The notes under the pieces: generated by a model
Database searches by the model: none
Seen by the model: only the letters and a program-made list of their open reading frames with translations
Told to the model about the DNA's origin: nothing
Source of the DNA: Anaerobacillus isosaccharinicus
GTDB taxonomy: Bacteria; Bacillota; Bacilli; Bacillales; Anaerobacillaceae
Assembly: GCF_001866075.3 (NCBI RefSeq)
Contig: NZ_CP063356.1
Span: 2,222,164-2,286,163 of the forward strand
DNA: 64,000 nt
Reading direction: 5' to 3'
Made by a program: the position numbers and the translations under genes
Part shown: piece by piece, positions 53,309-62,692 of the stretch
Layout: each line of letters opens with the position of its first letter
Position numbering within the stretch: position 1 is the stretch's first letter

Positions 53309-53500
53309 AATAAAATCTCCCCTAATAAAAATTAGTAGCATCAAAAGATATCGTTTAATTCCTTACCTAATCCTGAATTATTCATACTTCAAAGTTAAGT
53401 CATAACAGAAGCAAAAATCATGAAAGTCTCTCACATTAAAATCGAATAATATCAATTTGAACTACTTCATTTTTGATTTTAAAAGTATTTCTTGAAAATC

Positions 53501-54943
53501 ACCCATTTTTAGACAGACTACTCCCTTGGTTTAGAATGGAATTTCCAGAAATTAGTTAATTATTTAGGTTTACACTATTTTCAGTCTCTGAACTCGTTGA
53601 AGTACATTCCAAAAGAATTCTTGGTAAACGAAACTCGAAGCGAGCTTAAAGTACAGAGAACGTCCTGACTTCACTAGTTTACTGGCAACTTTAATAATTC
53701 GGGTGCGTATGGTCTCGATTTGCATGGTCTTTTGTCCTTCAGGAAAACAGAGGGTACGCAACCAGTTTGTTAAGTTATAAGCTAATAGACTCAACATCAT
53801 TTTTACTTCGTTTACTTGGAAAGAATGGCTATTCATTTTATCAAAACCGAACCCATTCTTGGCTTCCTTGATGTAGTTTTCCATCGTTCCTCTTTTTTGA
53901 TAAGTAAGAACGATTGCTTCAGGAGAAAAGGCATCTACTAAATTTGTCACAAAGAAGGAATGGGAAAACAGTAATTCGCCCGCTGGGCGTACCGATTTGA
54001 TAATTACTTTTCTAGGTTTCGACCAAGAGTTTGCTTGATAGATGGTTTCTTCATAATAAATTTCCGTCTTGGAAACATCGGAAATGATAGACGGAGGATG
54101 GAGTTCATCTGCGATTCGTTGCAGAATTGCATTTGATTTCAGACGAATAACGTAATAAACGCTCTCTCTTTCGCACAAATCATATAAAGCAGGGACAGCG
54201 AAACCACTATCACCCCGAAGAAAAGGTGTTGTCTCAGGAAACTTTTCGTTGTAATGCTCAATGAGTGGTTGAATAAAATCCACTACACCATTGGACGTAT
54301 ACACGTTTCCAGGTCGTAGCTTTGCTTTGAGGAAATCACCTGTTACACCATCAAAGGCAACTAATGGATGAAAACCGACTGTTCCATAATGAGTATTGTA
54401 AGCCGCAGCTTCTTGATCTCCATAAGTATCGGAATGTGTAGAATCCAAATCAAAAATGACTGCCTTCGACTCCCTGAGTTGGTGCACTTTATCAATAAGC
54501 TCTTGGTTGGCTTGATTCAATTCTTCCATAGATTGATCGTCGAAACGTCTAAAAAAGCGAGACAAACTCGGCTGAGAAGCCAATGCATTTGTACCAATGA
54601 TTTGAGTAAACACAGGATCTCTCGTTAATTGGTCGGCATTATCATCATCGGTATAACCAGCAATGATTTGATAAATCTTTTGACGAAGTAAATTTTCATT
54701 CGAATGAACATAGTAGCGTCTATTGTCTTTTAGGTTTAAAAAGCGTGCTAATGTAGAAGAAAAATTTATCTTTTCATCGAATTCTCTAAAAAGGAATTCT
54801 CCAGTATCGGATGAGAGTTCTCCTCCGTCGTTAGAAAGTTTAATTTTTCGATTGAAATCAAGTGTTAATTGAGGTAAAGTAGCCATTATAAGAACCCTTT
54901 CTGTCGGTTATTTGGTCGTACTTTTAACTTAACAGAAATGGGT
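53501..54943 (-). mobile_element. IS1380-family element
   Basis: About 1.44 kb. Candidate terminal repeats are ACCCATTTTTAGACA on the left and, read inward from the right, ACCCATTTCTGTTAA. I see no clear target duplication, so the ends are approximate. The flanks (53345-53500 and 54944-55096) hold no gene. Confidence 0.65.
53570..54886 (-). CDS. IS1380-family transposase
   Basis: 438 aa, full length. Family start QLTLDFNRKIKLSNDGGELS. Catalytic Asp in VIFDLDSTHSDTYG, Asp in LRGDSGFAVP and Glu in GTMENYIKEAKNGF, so the DDE triad is present. C-terminal YNLTNWLR motif retained. It looks functional. Confidence 0.96.
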   Translation of the reverse strand: MATLPQLTLDFNRKIKLSNDGGELSSDTGEFLFREFDEKINFSSTLARFLNLKDNRRYYVHSNENLLRQKIYQIIAGYTDDDNADQLTRDPVFTQIIGTNALASQPSLSRFFRRFDDQSMEELNQANQELIDKVHQLRESKAVIFDLDSTHSDTYGDQEAAAYNTHYGTVGFHPLVAFDGVTGDFLKAKLRPGNVYTSNGVVDFIQPLIEHYNEKFPETTPFLRGDSGFAVPALYDLCERESVYYVIRLKSNAILQRIADELHPPSIISDVSKTEIYYEETIYQANSWSKPRKVIIKSVRPAGELLFSHSFFVTNLVDAFSPEAIVLTYQKRGTMENYIKEAKNGFGFDKMNSHSFQVNEVKMMLSLLAYNLTNWLRTLCFPEGQKTMQIETIRTRIIKVASKLVKSGRSLYFKLASSFVYQEFFWNVLQRVQRLKIV

Positions 54944-55096
54944 TCTTTTTTCATTTATTTGATGCAAGTGAATTTAATAAAAAAGCTTATCAGATAGCCA
55001 TTAATAACCGATTAAAGATTTTCTATGAATAATTCAGGCTAATAGTTGTTTTAGTAAAGCTTACCGTTACAGTTAAATACTTCACGATAGGAAGTT

Positions 55097-55483
55097 TTAG
55101 TCAAAACTCTCTAAAAACTTACTTATTTCTAAGCTTACGTCTTTAGGTATCTCATAATATCCACCATTGTTACCTTCAATTTTTGCATAATTATCACCTT
55201 TGAATAGTCCAATGACAATATCATCATTGATTGCAACATATAAGTTAGGAGCTAATTTTAGATTCCATTTTTTCAGTTTTATCCACGCATCTAACTTTAT
55301 AAGTTCAATTACTGAATTTATACTGTCTTCGTCAGTAAACTCAATAGTTTTCGGTCCCGATAAATCCTCAACTGTAATTTTTGTTATAGGGTCTTGTAGG
55401 ATTTGATTAGAAACTTGTTTAGCACCGTTAGAGCAAGAAGTAAACATAAGCAATATAGTAAAAATAATAATAAATTTTTTCAA
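55097..55483 (-). CDS. Lipoprotein, 128 aa
   Basis: TTG 55483, seven bases after GGAGG; an ATG further upstream would put the site inside. Lipobox FTSC. The mature domain has ITVEDLSGPKTIEF, DSINSVIELIKLDAW and GGYYEIPKDVSLEISKFL. It shares this plan with the 61069 lipoprotein, so the two are likely distant paralogues. Function unknown. Confidence 0.7.
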   Translation of the reverse strand: MKKFIIIFTILLMFTSCSNGAKQVSNQILQDPITKITVEDLSGPKTIEFTDEDSINSVIELIKLDAWIKLKKWNLKLAPNLYVAINDDIVIGLFKGDNYAKIEGNNGGYYEIPKDVSLEISKFLESFD

Positions 55484-55595
55484 AAAAAGTCCTCCTAAAT
55501 ACTGAATTAGCCTGCTTGATACTTTCAATTTTAAAACTTTTTAGCTACAGTTCTACTCTTACTAAGTTCAAGATGGGTTGCTTATTTGTTTCAAG

Positions 55596-56168
55596 TTAAA
55601 ACTCTTCTACAATTTTCCCGTTGCCATCGACTAACTCATATTCTACTCGCACTGATTTTAAAAATAAGTTGTCTGGATCATTGATTAGGAAGAGATTATT
55701 ATTTTCTACTGGAGCTGTTACTGTTTTCAAAGTCTCACTATTCTCTTGCAGAATAGTAAATTTAATCACTACATACTTAACATCTTCCCTGCTTACCATA
55801 CCGTATAGATATTTATCGTCTGTGTCTGGATGGCTAAAATGATTCATTAAAATAGGAATAAACTCGCCAAAGTCTCCACCAAGTGCGAATGAACCCTCAC
55901 CTCTGCCAATATCCCGTTTATATCTCCCCGTTTTAACGTCATAGGTAACTAAGATTACGTCTCCAGCGTCTTTTTCATTCCGTTTCAAAAGATATACAAC
56001 CATTCTTTCTTCAGGTTTATCTAACATTATTTCAATTGTTCCTTCTCTGGTTTCAGCTTTTAGAGCGTCTTCCAAAGAGGAATAATATCCATCGCTATTT
56101 AGTAGTTCCCATGCCATTAATATAAAAGATAATAAAAGAATAATAAAAAGTATTAGTGCTCTTTTCAC
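55596..56168 (-). CDS. Signal-anchored protein of the SxxEA family
   Basis: GTG start after GAGGGAGG. 190 aa, one N-terminal helix (about 4-20), no lipobox. The external domain starts YYSSLEDALKAETREGTIEI, then alternates beta strands. Related in its start to the 10757 and 16325 products. Confidence 0.7.
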   Translation of the reverse strand: MKRALILFIILLLSFILMAWELLNSDGYYSSLEDALKAETREGTIEIMLDKPEERMVVYLLKRNEKDAGDVILVTYDVKTGRYKRDIGRGEGSFALGGDFGEFIPILMNHFSHPDTDDKYLYGMVSREDVKYVVIKFTILQENSETLKTVTAPVENNNLFLINDPDNLFLKSVRVEYELVDGNGKIVEEF

Positions 56169-56207
56169 TCTAAATTCCTCCCTCTAGTTCTTTAAGAAAC
56201 CTCCCTG

Positions 56208-56252
56208 ATTGTGGGGGAAGCGACAGCTAATTGTGCTATCGCATCCATATAA
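56208..56252 (-). repeat. Cassette hairpin repeat, inverted
   Basis: On the - strand: ATGGATGCGATAGCACAA, then AGCTGTCGCTTCC. Confidence 0.8.
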
Positions 56253-56292
56253 TAACAAAATGAAAAATGAGTATTATTTAGAAAACATTAGT

Positions 56293-56715
56293 TTATTTGC
56301 TTTCTTTATAATTCAACTCGTCAAAATTTTTGTCTGTTGAATAACTAATTTGGTAAATGGTATTCTTATCTACCGAATAATGATAAGTAACTTCTGGTTC
56401 ATTTTCGAAAACGACTCCAATTAGATAGGGATTAAGATGTTTGTAACCTGCTTTTCGATGGGGTACGGTTATTATTGTCCAAACTTCATTCGGAAACAGT
56501 TGTTCTAAATACGGTTCTAACAGTTCAACTTTTTTTTCAATTTGTGCGTCAATCCAATATGGACGTGCAATATACAATACACAAAATGATAAAAGTAGGA
56601 TAAAGGCTAATAACCATCCAAACTTTCTCCATTTACCTAAAAAGAATGAAATTATTACGATTCCTGCGACCGTTACCCCAACAACCATTAATTCTAAGAC
56701 CTCTTTTTGATGCAT
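56293..56715 (-). CDS. Membrane protein with external domain, 140 aa
   Basis: ATG after AGGAGG. Two helices (about 8-27 and 33-51), then about 90 external residues beginning IDAQIEKKVELLEPYLEQLF and ending in beta-rich sequence. Function unknown. Confidence 0.7.
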   Translation of the reverse strand: MHQKEVLELMVVGVTVAGIVIISFFLGKWRKFGWLLAFILLLSFCVLYIARPYWIDAQIEKKVELLEPYLEQLFPNEVWTIITVPHRKAGYKHLNPYLIGVVFENEPEVTYHYSVDKNTIYQISYSTDKNFDELNYKESK

Positions 56716-56745
56716 AAAATGCCTCCTAACGGTTATTTTGGTTTT

Positions 56746-56790
56746 TAATCAGCCGCTCGTTACCACCATACGGCAGCAACAACTTATTAA
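56746..56790 (-). repeat. Cassette repeat, right half, inverted
   Basis: On the - strand: GTTGTTGCTGCCGTATGG, then TGGTAACGAGCGG. Confidence 0.7.
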
Positions 56791-56840
56791 ACTTTGAGAA
56801 CGTTGCTTGAAGAGTGAAAAACGCTATTGTCATATGTAAC

Positions 56841-57062
56841 TCAATTAATATATTGAAGAAGTGTTTTAGTTAATTCTTTTGAAACAATGTAACCAGTACC
56901 AGTGTTTTTGACGTTTACGACCATACCTTGCCCTTCCATTACAATACTTATTTGCCCAGGTGACTTAACAACTTCTTGTATTTCAGATTCATTGTTTAGA
57001 CATCCAGCTAAAATTAGAAGTGCCCAAACAAATACTGAAAAAAACGCAAATTTGTACTTCAT
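56841..57062 (-). CDS. Small lipoprotein, 73 aa
   Basis: ATG after AAGGGGC. Lipobox LAGC (Cys near 21). The short mature part has SPGQISIVMEGQGMVVNVKN, then a helix. Function unknown. Confidence 0.7.
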   Translation of the reverse strand: MKYKFAFFSVFVWALLILAGCLNNESEIQEVVKSPGQISIVMEGQGMVVNVKNTGTGYIVSKELTKTLLQYIN

Positions 57063-57082
57063 TAATATGCCCCTTGGTTACG

Positions 57083-57150
57083 CTTGTTAGCTCTTCTGCT
57101 TAGTTACAATTAGCTATAGTAACTGTTAAACTATTGCTTCCGTTTATTGA
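57083..57150 (-). repeat. Cassette hairpin repeat, inverted
   Basis: On the - strand: AATAAACGGAAGCAATAG, then AGCTAATTGTAAC and the right half AGAAGAGCTAACAAG. Confidence 0.8.
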
Positions 57151-57312
57151 ATAAAACCAGTCTTACTCATTAAATAGTATAAGTTTATCTTTTAGTTCAT
57201 CTACGTTTGCTAAATATTCAATTTCATTCCAATCAAAAATGCTTCGTTCTTTATACTTTCCTGGTGTTTCTTCCCATTTTGAAAATGTGTAATAAATATG
57301 TGCTATATCATC

Positions 57313-57401
57313 GTAAGCGTCAAATACTCCACACCTTCTAATAATTACCGTGTTTTGTGATAATCACATTAACATCAATTGTTAGGAGGTTTTTTATGTC
57401 A
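57313..57401 (+). repeat. Extra 89-bp copy of the IS66 left end
   Basis: Runs from the terminal GTAAGCG to the fourth base after the tnpA ATG (ATGTCA), then the whole left end restarts at 57402. The junction shows a 3-base identity (GTA) between the tnpA sequence and the IS tip. Confidence 0.95.
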
Positions 57402-57484
57402 GTAAGCGTCAAATACTCCACACCTTCTAATAATTACCGTGTTTTGTGATAATCACATTAACATCAATTGTTAGGAGGTTTTTT

Positions 57485-57808
57485 ATGTCAGTAGATGAAC
57501 GTAAACAAATGTGGGAAGATCGCATCGACGCCTACAGATCCAGTGGAGTGCCAAGTGTCAAAGCTTGGTGTGAACAAAATCAAGTAGGTGTTCAAAGTAT
57601 GTATAGCTGGATGAAAAGATTGGAAACTGAGCCGACTCACGTCGCTTATCCTCTTACACAATGGGTTGCCATTGATTCATCCAACTCGATTGAAGAAACA
57701 GCTACTTTAACAGTTAAGGTAGGCGATGTTTCAATCGAAATTAAAGAAGGCTTCAGCCATTCACTTTTAAATGAAGTACTTCAGGTTCTTCAATCCCATG
57801 TTAAGTAA
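57485..57808 (+). CDS. tnpA: IS66 accessory protein TnpA
   Basis: Protein identical to the other two copies; it now has a second, truncated ribosome binding site and ATG 89 bases upstream. Confidence 0.9.
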   Translation: MSVDERKQMWEDRIDAYRSSGVPSVKAWCEQNQVGVQSMYSWMKRLETEPTHVAYPLTQWVAIDSSNSIEETATLTVKVGDVSIEIKEGFSHSLLNEVLQVLQSHVK

Positions 57809-58154
57809 AACACCTATTCAACGAGTCTATTTAGCGGCGGGTGCAACAGATCTGAGAAAGTCGATTGATGGTTTGGCAGCGATTGTTCAAATGAGTTTCC
57901 AATTGGATCCTTTCTCTTCCAATCTATTTGTGTTCTGTAATCGCAAACGAGATAAACTAAAGATCCTTCATTGGGATCATAATGGGTTTTGGTTATATTA
58001 TCGCCGACTGGAAAAAGGCGTTTTTCAATGGCCAGATGAACAAACTACTAAGCCGCTATCGATCAGTCCTCGCCAATTCAACTGGCTCTTGGATGGACTT
58101 CCACTTGAACAAAAACAAGCCCATCCAAAAATGAGTGCAAAATTTATCATATAG
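57798..58154 (+). CDS. tnpB: IS66 accessory protein TnpB
   Basis: Protein identical to 14041-14397. Confidence 0.93.
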   Translation: MLSKTPIQRVYLAAGATDLRKSIDGLAAIVQMSFQLDPFSSNLFVFCNRKRDKLKILHWDHNGFWLYYRRLEKGVFQWPDEQTTKPLSISPRQFNWLLDGLPLEQKQAHPKMSAKFII

Positions 58155-58201
58155 AGAGAATTGATCAACCACGACACCTCTCTATATGTTATTCTATTTA
58201 T

Positions 58202-59797
58202 ATGAGAAAAACGACGAATGAACTACTAGATACAATTGAAGAACTCGCAGCGAAAAATGCGGATTTGGAAAAACAAAAAGAAGTCCTAGAGGCAAAAATC
58301 AAATGGTTGGAAGAGCAATTCCGACTAAGCCAACAAAAGAAATTCGGGGCTTCGAGTGAAAAAACAAATCCGGATCAAATCGAACTTCCTCTTTTTAATG
58401 AAGCTGAAATCACAGCGGATGTAAAAATGGAAGAACCTACACTTGAAACGATTACTTATAATCGAAAGAAGCATGTAGGACAACGAGATGCGAAGCTTGA
58501 AAACTTGCCTACGGAAACGATCCATTATCGTTTATCCGAAGAAGAGCAGGTCTGTTTGTGTTGCGGTGAAACTGTACATGAAATGAGTACGCAAACAAGA
58601 CGTGAGCTAAAAATTATTCCTGCTCAAGTAACAGTCGTTGAACATGTTCGACATATATACAGTTGCCGTCAATGTGAACGCGAAGGAATAGAAACGCCGG
58701 TTGTCACAGCTAAAATGCCTGCGGCAGTCTTTCCAAAAAGTCTCGCTTCTCCTTCTGCAATGGCATATATCATGAATCAAAAATACGTAGAAGGAATGCC
58801 GTTGTACCGAATCGAAAAACAATTTGAACGGCTGGGTGTCTTTCTATCACGCCAAACGATTGCCAATTGGGTAATATATGGTGCAACAAAGTGGCTCTCA
58901 CCGTTATACAATCGCCTGCATGAGTTACTGCTTCATCTTGACCGTCTGCACGCAGATGAAACAACCGTTCAAGTTTTAGCAGAACCTGATAAATTAGCAA
59001 CTTCCAAATCCTATATGTGGTTGTATCGATCTGGTCGGGATGTTTCACCGATTGTCTTATATGACTATCAAACTTCTCGCCATAGTAAACACCCGAAAGC
59101 CTTTCTAAAAGGATTTGCGGGCTATCTTCATGTCGATGGTTATGCAGGTTACCATGATATGAAGGATGTGGAGTTAGTTGGCTGTTGGGCGCATTCACGC
59201 CGTAAATACGACGAAACGCTCAAATCTTTGCCTGCAAGTGTAGATAAATCTACGAGTCTCGCAGCTGAAGGTCTTCACTTCTGTACGCAATTATTTAAAA
59301 TTGAAAAACAGATAGAAGAGGAATTTGAAAATTGTAGTCCTGAACAGCGAAAAGAAGAACGTCAAAAACGTAGTCAACCTGTGTTGGACGCTTATTTGGC
59401 ATGGCTAAAATCCAAACGCCCTCAAGTTCCACCTAAAAGCAAATTAGGCGATGCCATAAATTATAGTTTAAACCAATGGTCAAAACTCATTGTCTTTATG
59501 AAAGACGGGCGACTTGAACTCGATAATAATAGAGCAGAACGTTCAATTAAACCATTCGTTATGGGAAGAAAAGCATGGTTGTTTGCCCAATCGATGAAAG
59601 GAGCAACCGCCAGTGCGGTCATCTACAGCATTGTCGAAACTGCCAAAGAGAATCAATTAAATCCATTAAATTATTTAACTTATCTTTTTGAACACTTACC
59701 ACAAATAGACCTAGATGATCAGGAAGCACTTGACCAATTCCTTCCGTGGTCAAAGTCCATTCCAAATGAATGCAGGATCCCTGCTAAACTTAAATAA
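58202..59797 (+). CDS. tnpC: IS66 transposase TnpC
   Basis: 531 aa, protein identical to the other copies; intact. Confidence 0.97.
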   Translation: MRKTTNELLDTIEELAAKNADLEKQKEVLEAKIKWLEEQFRLSQQKKFGASSEKTNPDQIELPLFNEAEITADVKMEEPTLETITYNRKKHVGQRDAKLENLPTETIHYRLSEEEQVCLCCGETVHEMSTQTRRELKIIPAQVTVVEHVRHIYSCRQCEREGIETPVVTAKMPAAVFPKSLASPSAMAYIMNQKYVEGMPLYRIEKQFERLGVFLSRQTIANWVIYGATKWLSPLYNRLHELLLHLDRLHADETTVQVLAEPDKLATSKSYMWLYRSGRDVSPIVLYDYQTSRHSKHPKAFLKGFAGYLHVDGYAGYHDMKDVELVGCWAHSRRKYDETLKSLPASVDKSTSLAAEGLHFCTQLFKIEKQIEEEFENCSPEQRKEERQKRSQPVLDAYLAWLKSKRPQVPPKSKLGDAINYSLNQWSKLIVFMKDGRLELDNNRAERSIKPFVMGRKAWLFAQSMKGATASAVIYSIVETAKENQLNPLNYLTYLFEHLPQIDLDDQEALDQFLPWSKSIPNECRIPAKLK

Positions 59798-60300
59798 AGA
59801 ATACACTAATGCCCACCTGAAAAACTAGGTGGGCATTATTTGACGCTTACATATCATCAATCATATTTTTATATTCTTCTTCAGTTGCTTCGTAGTCTTG
59901 AGCCAACCATTCAAGGAGAAGATCGCTGTAAAAAGTAATAACATTATCATCGCTCCGTATACCTACTTGAGGTTTGAAATACCAAAAAAACCTTGAAGCA
60001 CTATGCAAATCAGCATAGGCGTTTAATAAGTGTTCTTTTCCAAATCCATTCATAGCATTAATTAAATGGGTATTTGGATAAAGTCCCTCTTCGTAAGCCA
60101 TATAAAGAACATTTAAACGATGTTCAGATTCTGAACTTTTTTGAATAAACATATAAAATAAAGCCGCATTAAACAATAGAGATAAACTAAGGATTACCAC
60201 TATAAGCTTATTTTTCATTTTCACCCTCCCTCACCTCAATAAATGGTATAGAAATTGTTAAAGTTTGAAACTACATTTAATAACTTTACATGAGCATTTT

Positions 60301-60366
60301 CTTAAACTGCTTCAATAGTGAAATGAAAGCGTTCACTGCTATTGTTCCAGTAACGCTCGTCGTTAG
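60301..60366 (-). repeat. Cassette hairpin repeat, inverted
   Basis: On the - strand: AACGACGAGCGTTACTGG, AGTGAACGCTTTCATTT, then ATTGAAGCAGTTTAAG. Confidence 0.75.
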
Positions 60367-60381
60367 AATTTCTGTAGTGCG

Positions 60382-60627
60382 TTAATTTGAACTTTGAAAA
60401 AAAACGAGCCCCGTGTGAAGTGTTCTCCTGTGTGATTTTAACAACACAGTGAAATCATCCTTCTCTATATCCTCATAAAGTTCAGTTTTGATAGCAGTAT
60501 GATTTACAACAGACATATAATGAACTCCTATTTCTTTCTTTAATTCTCTATTTTCAGTAGAAAGATGAACGATAAATGTCACTAATAAGATAATTACTAC
60601 CCCAGCTGATATAATGATTTTTTTCAT
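60382..60627 (-). CDS. Small signal-anchored protein, possibly frameshifted at its end
   Basis: ATG 60627 after GAAAGGTG. 81 aa: one helix (about 4-22), then a charged domain (ENRELKKEIGVHY). Near SHRRTLHTG a second frame also reads as protein (KITQENTSHGARFF), so the true end is uncertain. Confidence 0.55.
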   Translation of the reverse strand: MKKIIISAGVVIILLVTFIVHLSTENRELKKEIGVHYMSVVNHTAIKTELYEDIEKDDFTVLLKSHRRTLHTGLVFFQSSN

Positions 60628-60636
60628 GTTTATCAC

Positions 60637-61068
60637 CTTTCTAATTTTATATTTCTAACTTTTTACATAAGTTGGTTTGATTAGTAATATTTTAACATAA
60701 AATTCCAATTGGCTCGTGGGTTTTTATTAAGGATTTAAGTTTGTTATTCAAATTGAGAATTGGAATGTAATATTTGAGTTTAACTGTACATAGATTTGTA
60801 CCATCATTTTCGTATGTACACTGGTGAATATACATACGAAAATCCATCCACATAATACATTACAAAGACCACAAATAGTTAAGGGGAAATCCCTTTATAG
60901 CAATAAAAAAGTTCCTACCAAATTAACTAACGATTTGATAGGCAAATTACTCTACATTTTCTATGTTTGCGATAGAATACGGAACCCATTATGTTTAACT
61001 GGAACTTTTTTTATGATAGAACGTCTAACATTGTATGTTGAAAAATAAAGAATAGTGGGGGCTAGCTA
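60637..61068. other. Divergent intergenic region between the - and + blocks
   Basis: No supported gene. Contains a 13-bp perfect inverted repeat ATTTTCGTATGTA / TACATACGAAAAT (60806-60818 and 60831-60843) and the inverted copy of the 32655-32745 segment at about 60905-60990. This is the second orientation switch of the array. Confidence 0.55.
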
Positions 61069-61533
61069 ATGAAGATTAATATTTATTTTATTTGTTTAGC
61101 GTTGTTATTCATTTTTACAATTACGGGGTGCATAAATGAAGGAAAAACAAAAGGGAGTTCTTTTGTAATCAATTTAGAAATTAACCCAGAAGAAACAATA
61201 ATAAATGTTCAGGAACGGGTTGGCGAAGAGAACGAATACAAAGTTTTTAAGGAAATTGAAAAAGAAGAACTACTTAAAAGTGTAATGGACATACTTAACG
61301 ATGCAACTTGGGAAGCTATAAAAGTTGAAATGGCACAACCGCCACATTATAAATTTAGCTTTATAAATAAAAGCACAGGGGAGCAAATTGAAACCTTTCT
61401 TGTTTGGGTTTCTCCTAATAAAGATAGATTAGAAGTCGTTAGAGATAAAGGCGGATATGCTAAGTTAACAAAGGCAAATTCAGATGATTTATTTGAGATT
61501 TTAACTGGTAATAAACTCACGGATTTACAATAG
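61069..61533 (+). CDS. Lipoprotein, 154 aa
   Basis: ATG after GTGGGGGC. Lipobox ITGC. The mature domain has EEELLKSVMDILNDATWEAIKV, a beta middle and GGYAKLTKANSDDLFEIL, the same plan as the 55097 protein. Function unknown. Confidence 0.75.
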   Translation: MKINIYFICLALLFIFTITGCINEGKTKGSSFVINLEINPEETIINVQERVGEENEYKVFKEIEKEELLKSVMDILNDATWEAIKVEMAQPPHYKFSFINKSTGEQIETFLVWVSPNKDRLEVVRDKGGYAKLTKANSDDLFEILTGNKLTDLQ

Positions 61534-61576
61534 ACATTGAAGTAACGTAAGAGCCTTAATGAATAATTTGGTAATC

Positions 61577-61610
61577 GGACTTGGTATCAAACTGGGTCCT
61601 TTTCTTTTTT
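61577..61610 (+). terminator. Terminator-like hairpin
   Basis: GGACTTGG and CTGGGTCC arms with T-rich DNA after; same type as 19923-19955, including the preceding AATGAATAATTT. Confidence 0.6.
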
Positions 61611-61751
61611 GAAAAAATTGTTCTTGCAACTGGTAATTAGTGTTAAAATTTATTTGAGTAAAAAACTGGGTAGTAAAAGAACGAAGCTCTATGTAAGCGT
61701 ACAAGAAGTTGGTTTTTAACGTTAGTCCATATTTAAATAGGAGGGTTTGAA

Positions 61752-62003
61752 TTGAGTAAACGTGGAACTGGTGTTGCATTTATCGCAATTTCTGCACTAT
61801 TAATATCATCAAAATATATAAGTGCTTCAATATTTGGTTCAGGAGTTGTTAGTTGGAATAAATCTTTATATGAAGCAATGTTAGGTTATGTTGGTAACAC
61901 TTTAAGTAATTTTAGTTTATTAGCTTTTATTACGGGAATAGCATACATCGTCTGGGAAGAGTATGAGGACTGGAAGAATAAAAACAAAAATTATAATAAC
62001 TAA
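61752..62003 (+). CDS. Small membrane protein, 83 aa
   Basis: TTG start after GGAGGG. Two hydrophobic segments (about 8-28 and 47-66) and a charged tail WEEYEDWKNKNKN. Unknown family. Confidence 0.7.
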   Translation: MSKRGTGVAFIAISALLISSKYISASIFGSGVVSWNKSLYEAMLGYVGNTLSNFSLLAFITGIAYIVWEEYEDWKNKNKNYNN

Positions 62004-62010
62004 TTTTTAT

Positions 62011-62085
62011 TAACTAAAGCTCCCAAGAGTGCATTAAGGAAGCAACGATTTCATAACTCCTATTGTGTTAAAGAGCAGTTTGATC
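62011..62085 (+). repeat. Cassette hairpin repeat, diverged
   Basis: TAACTAAAGCTCCCAAGAGT, then GGAAGCAACG and the right half TGTTAAAGAGCAGTTTGAT. Confidence 0.6.
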
Positions 62086-62141
62086 ATATTAGTAGCTTCC
62101 ATTTATTGGTGAATTTTTGAGAGCGATTGTTCAATAGGAGA

Positions 62142-62182
62142 TCGAATATTATAGCTCAAAACGATAAATAGGTAATATTCGA
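62142..62182. repeat. 10-bp inverted repeat
   Basis: TCGAATATTA (62142-62151) and TAATATTCGA (62173-62182), upstream of the Nudix gene. Possible operator or terminator. Confidence 0.45.
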
Positions 62183-62233
62183 TTATATAATATTTAACCT
62201 TCAGAGCTGTCCATTAATTAGAGGTGTAAAAAA

Positions 62234-62692
62234 ATGAAGATAGAATTTTCAAATATAGGTGCAGTTAGTGAAAGAGAATTAAAATTTGCTGTAATAAGTA
62301 CTACTTATAAGGGGAAATGGCTTTATGTTAAGCATAAAGACCGAAACTCTTGGGAAATCCCTGGTGGGCATAGAGAACCTGGAGAAATGATTGACGAAAC
62401 AGCGAAAAGAGAGTTATTTGAAGAAACAGGGTGCAAAGAAGTAGATTTAGTTCCCATTTGCGATTATTCAATGGACGATTCCGTTAATAAAATTTTTGGA
62501 AGGTTATACTTTGCAAGAATAAAGGAAATCGGTCAATTACCAATATCGGAAATTGGCGAAGTGAAACTATTCGATAAACTCCCCAAAAACCTTACTTATT
62601 TAGAGATTCAACCTAAATTACTTGAAAAGACACTTGCTTTTATTAAAGATTGTGAAGGTTTACAATATATATTCTTTGCAATGGATAATTAA
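62234..62692 (+). CDS. Nudix hydrolase
   Basis: 152 aa; ATG after AGAGGTG. Complete Nudix box: GGHREPGEMIDETAKREL then FEETG (about 44-67), with all metal-binding glutamates. WEIPGGH precedes it as usual. Cytosolic; substrate a nucleoside diphosphate derivative, not further identifiable. Last gene of the array. Confidence 0.9.
   Translation: MKIEFSNIGAVSERELKFAVISTTYKGKWLYVKHKDRNSWEIPGGHREPGEMIDETAKRELFEETGCKEVDLVPICDYSMDDSVNKIFGRLYFARIKEIGQLPISEIGEVKLFDKLPKNLTYLEIQPKLLEKTLAFIKDCEGLQYIFFAMDN

Larger units (their letters stand above)
57313..59850 (+). mobile_element. IS66-family element, copy C, with duplicated left end
   Basis: 2538 bp: the 2449-bp element plus an 89-bp tandem copy of its left end. 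Target duplication ATATCATC at 57305-57312 and 59851-59858. Confidence 0.97.
57173..60224 (-). pseudogene. Signal-anchored protein split by IS66 copy C
   Basis: The N-terminal piece 59851-60224 starts at an ATG after GAGGGAGGG: one membrane helix, then a helical domain up to ...EEEYKNMIDD. The C-terminal piece 57173-57312 continues in frame as IAHIYYTFSKWEETPGKYK and on to ...LILFNE and a stop. Joining them over the 8-bp duplication ATATCATC restores a protein of about 170 aa. Same topology as the 17840 and 18951 products. The present product ends after one foreign codon. Confidence 0.9.

Noticed and set aside
60824-61048. 74-codon frame in the divergent region
   Set aside because: It runs through an intergenic segment that is repeated at 32655 without coding potential, and has no binding site.
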